Shown: piece by piece, positions 63,869-64,000 of the stretch
Numbering within the stretch: position 1 is the stretch's first letter
Layout: each line of letters opens with the position of its first letter
Source of the DNA: Persephonella hydrogeniphila
GTDB taxonomy: Bacteria > Aquificota > Aquificia > Aquificales > Hydrogenothermaceae
DNA length: 64,000 bases
Reading direction: 5' to 3'
NCBI RefSeq assembly: GCF_900215515.1
Contig: NZ_OBEI01000005.1
Location: 1-64,000, forward strand
Position numbers and translations under genes: made by a program
The notes under the pieces: generated by a model
The model's database searches: none
What the model saw: only the letters and a program-made list of their open reading frames with translations
Told to the model about the DNA's origin: nothing

Positions 63869-64000
63869 TCACTTTCCTGAAACAGATCTTTCATAATGTT
63901 TCTTCACTATCTCAAATACACTGTGGGACAGAAAATCAAACGTATACTCCCATGCCTGATTAATCTCCTCTGGCAAGTCGAATATTCTCTCAAAAGCATC
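63869..64000 (-). CDS. C-terminal end of a protein, runs off the right edge
   Basis: The last 43 codons of a minus-strand gene, ending TGA at 63869. The helical end includes LPEEINQAWEYTFDFLSHSV and FEIVKKHYERSVSGK. No family can be named from this fragment. It would be upstream of the CZB-EAL gene and may belong to the same signalling block. Confidence 0.55.
   Translation of the reverse strand, partial: DAFERIFDLPEEINQAWEYTFDFLSHSVFEIVKKHYERSVSGK

Overview
The window reads as chromosome of an AT-rich, Gram-negative, motile thermophile. My inference is Aquificota, most likely Hydrogenothermaceae and resembling Persephonella; no database was consulted. The basis is lipid A, Kdo and lipoprotein genes (lpxB, waaA, lnt), a fused NuoCD, a FabL-type enoyl reductase, a short-form HisG, a sigma-54 flagellar promoter, arsenic detoxification genes and very dense gene packing with many translationally coupled starts. 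Several promoters carry an extended -10 (TGnTATAAT) without a clear -35.

Layout. 1-2964, minus strand: the 5' end of a tnpB transposon gene, then nuoCD, nuoB and nuoA. 3053-6093, plus strand: ars operon (arsR, a small Cys-rich protein, arsB, arsC) running into thiE. 6161-8786: DUF2905, queA, DUF167, a small membrane protein, aroK, acpS. 8860-11954: flagellar regulatory operon flhF-flhG-fliA plus an unknown gene, behind a consensus sigma-54 promoter. 11951-18707, minus strand: one long run minC-minD-minE-hisG-glmU-surA-trpD-small membrane protein-fabL. 18798-25703, plus strand: lysA, purD, frdA/sdhA, pyrK, queD, a 39-residue membrane protein, gamma-carbonic anhydrase, HU and tRNA-Pro. 25705-28985, minus strand: a GGDEF-EAL protein with a periplasmic CxxCH haem site, and a Rad52-like annealing protein. 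29089-36603: lpxB, a secreted protein, a complete TnpB element with a probable omega-RNA, waaA, a membrane ferritin, yicC and an M48 protease. 36592-39739: ferredoxin, lnt, a possible V4R-like protein, a lipoprotein and three tRNAs (His, Leu, Leu). 39810-44559: a 1282-residue hybrid histidine kinase with three tandem Cache-like repeats, coupled to a REC-GGDEF regulator. 44570-45927: a decayed MNT/HEPN toxin-antitoxin locus and two unknown genes. 46052-49851: tig-clpP-clpX-engB. 49840-50701: a frameshifted permease. 50813-54534: trpA, hisH, bioF, a small unknown gene, a hydroxyacid dehydrogenase. 54631-64000: a PP2C phosphatase, a small gene, then a minus-strand signalling block.

The most interesting part is cyclic-di-GMP signalling. 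Five proteins carry GGDEF and/or EAL domains and each has a different input: periplasmic haem c (25705-28254), a response-regulator receiver (43651-44559), a periplasmic sensor plus a coupled orphan binding protein (55638-58657), an ODP-type diiron metallo-beta-lactamase fold (59990-61666) and a zinc-type CZB domain (61689-63719). Three of them lie in an 8 kb block at the right end. birA, an IscU-like gene, the binding-protein gene and a GGDEF-EAL gene there overlap end to start as a four-gene coupled unit. Together with the triple-Cache kinase this looks like a redox, metal and nutrient sensing network that would set motility or attachment. That reading is inference from domain content and position.
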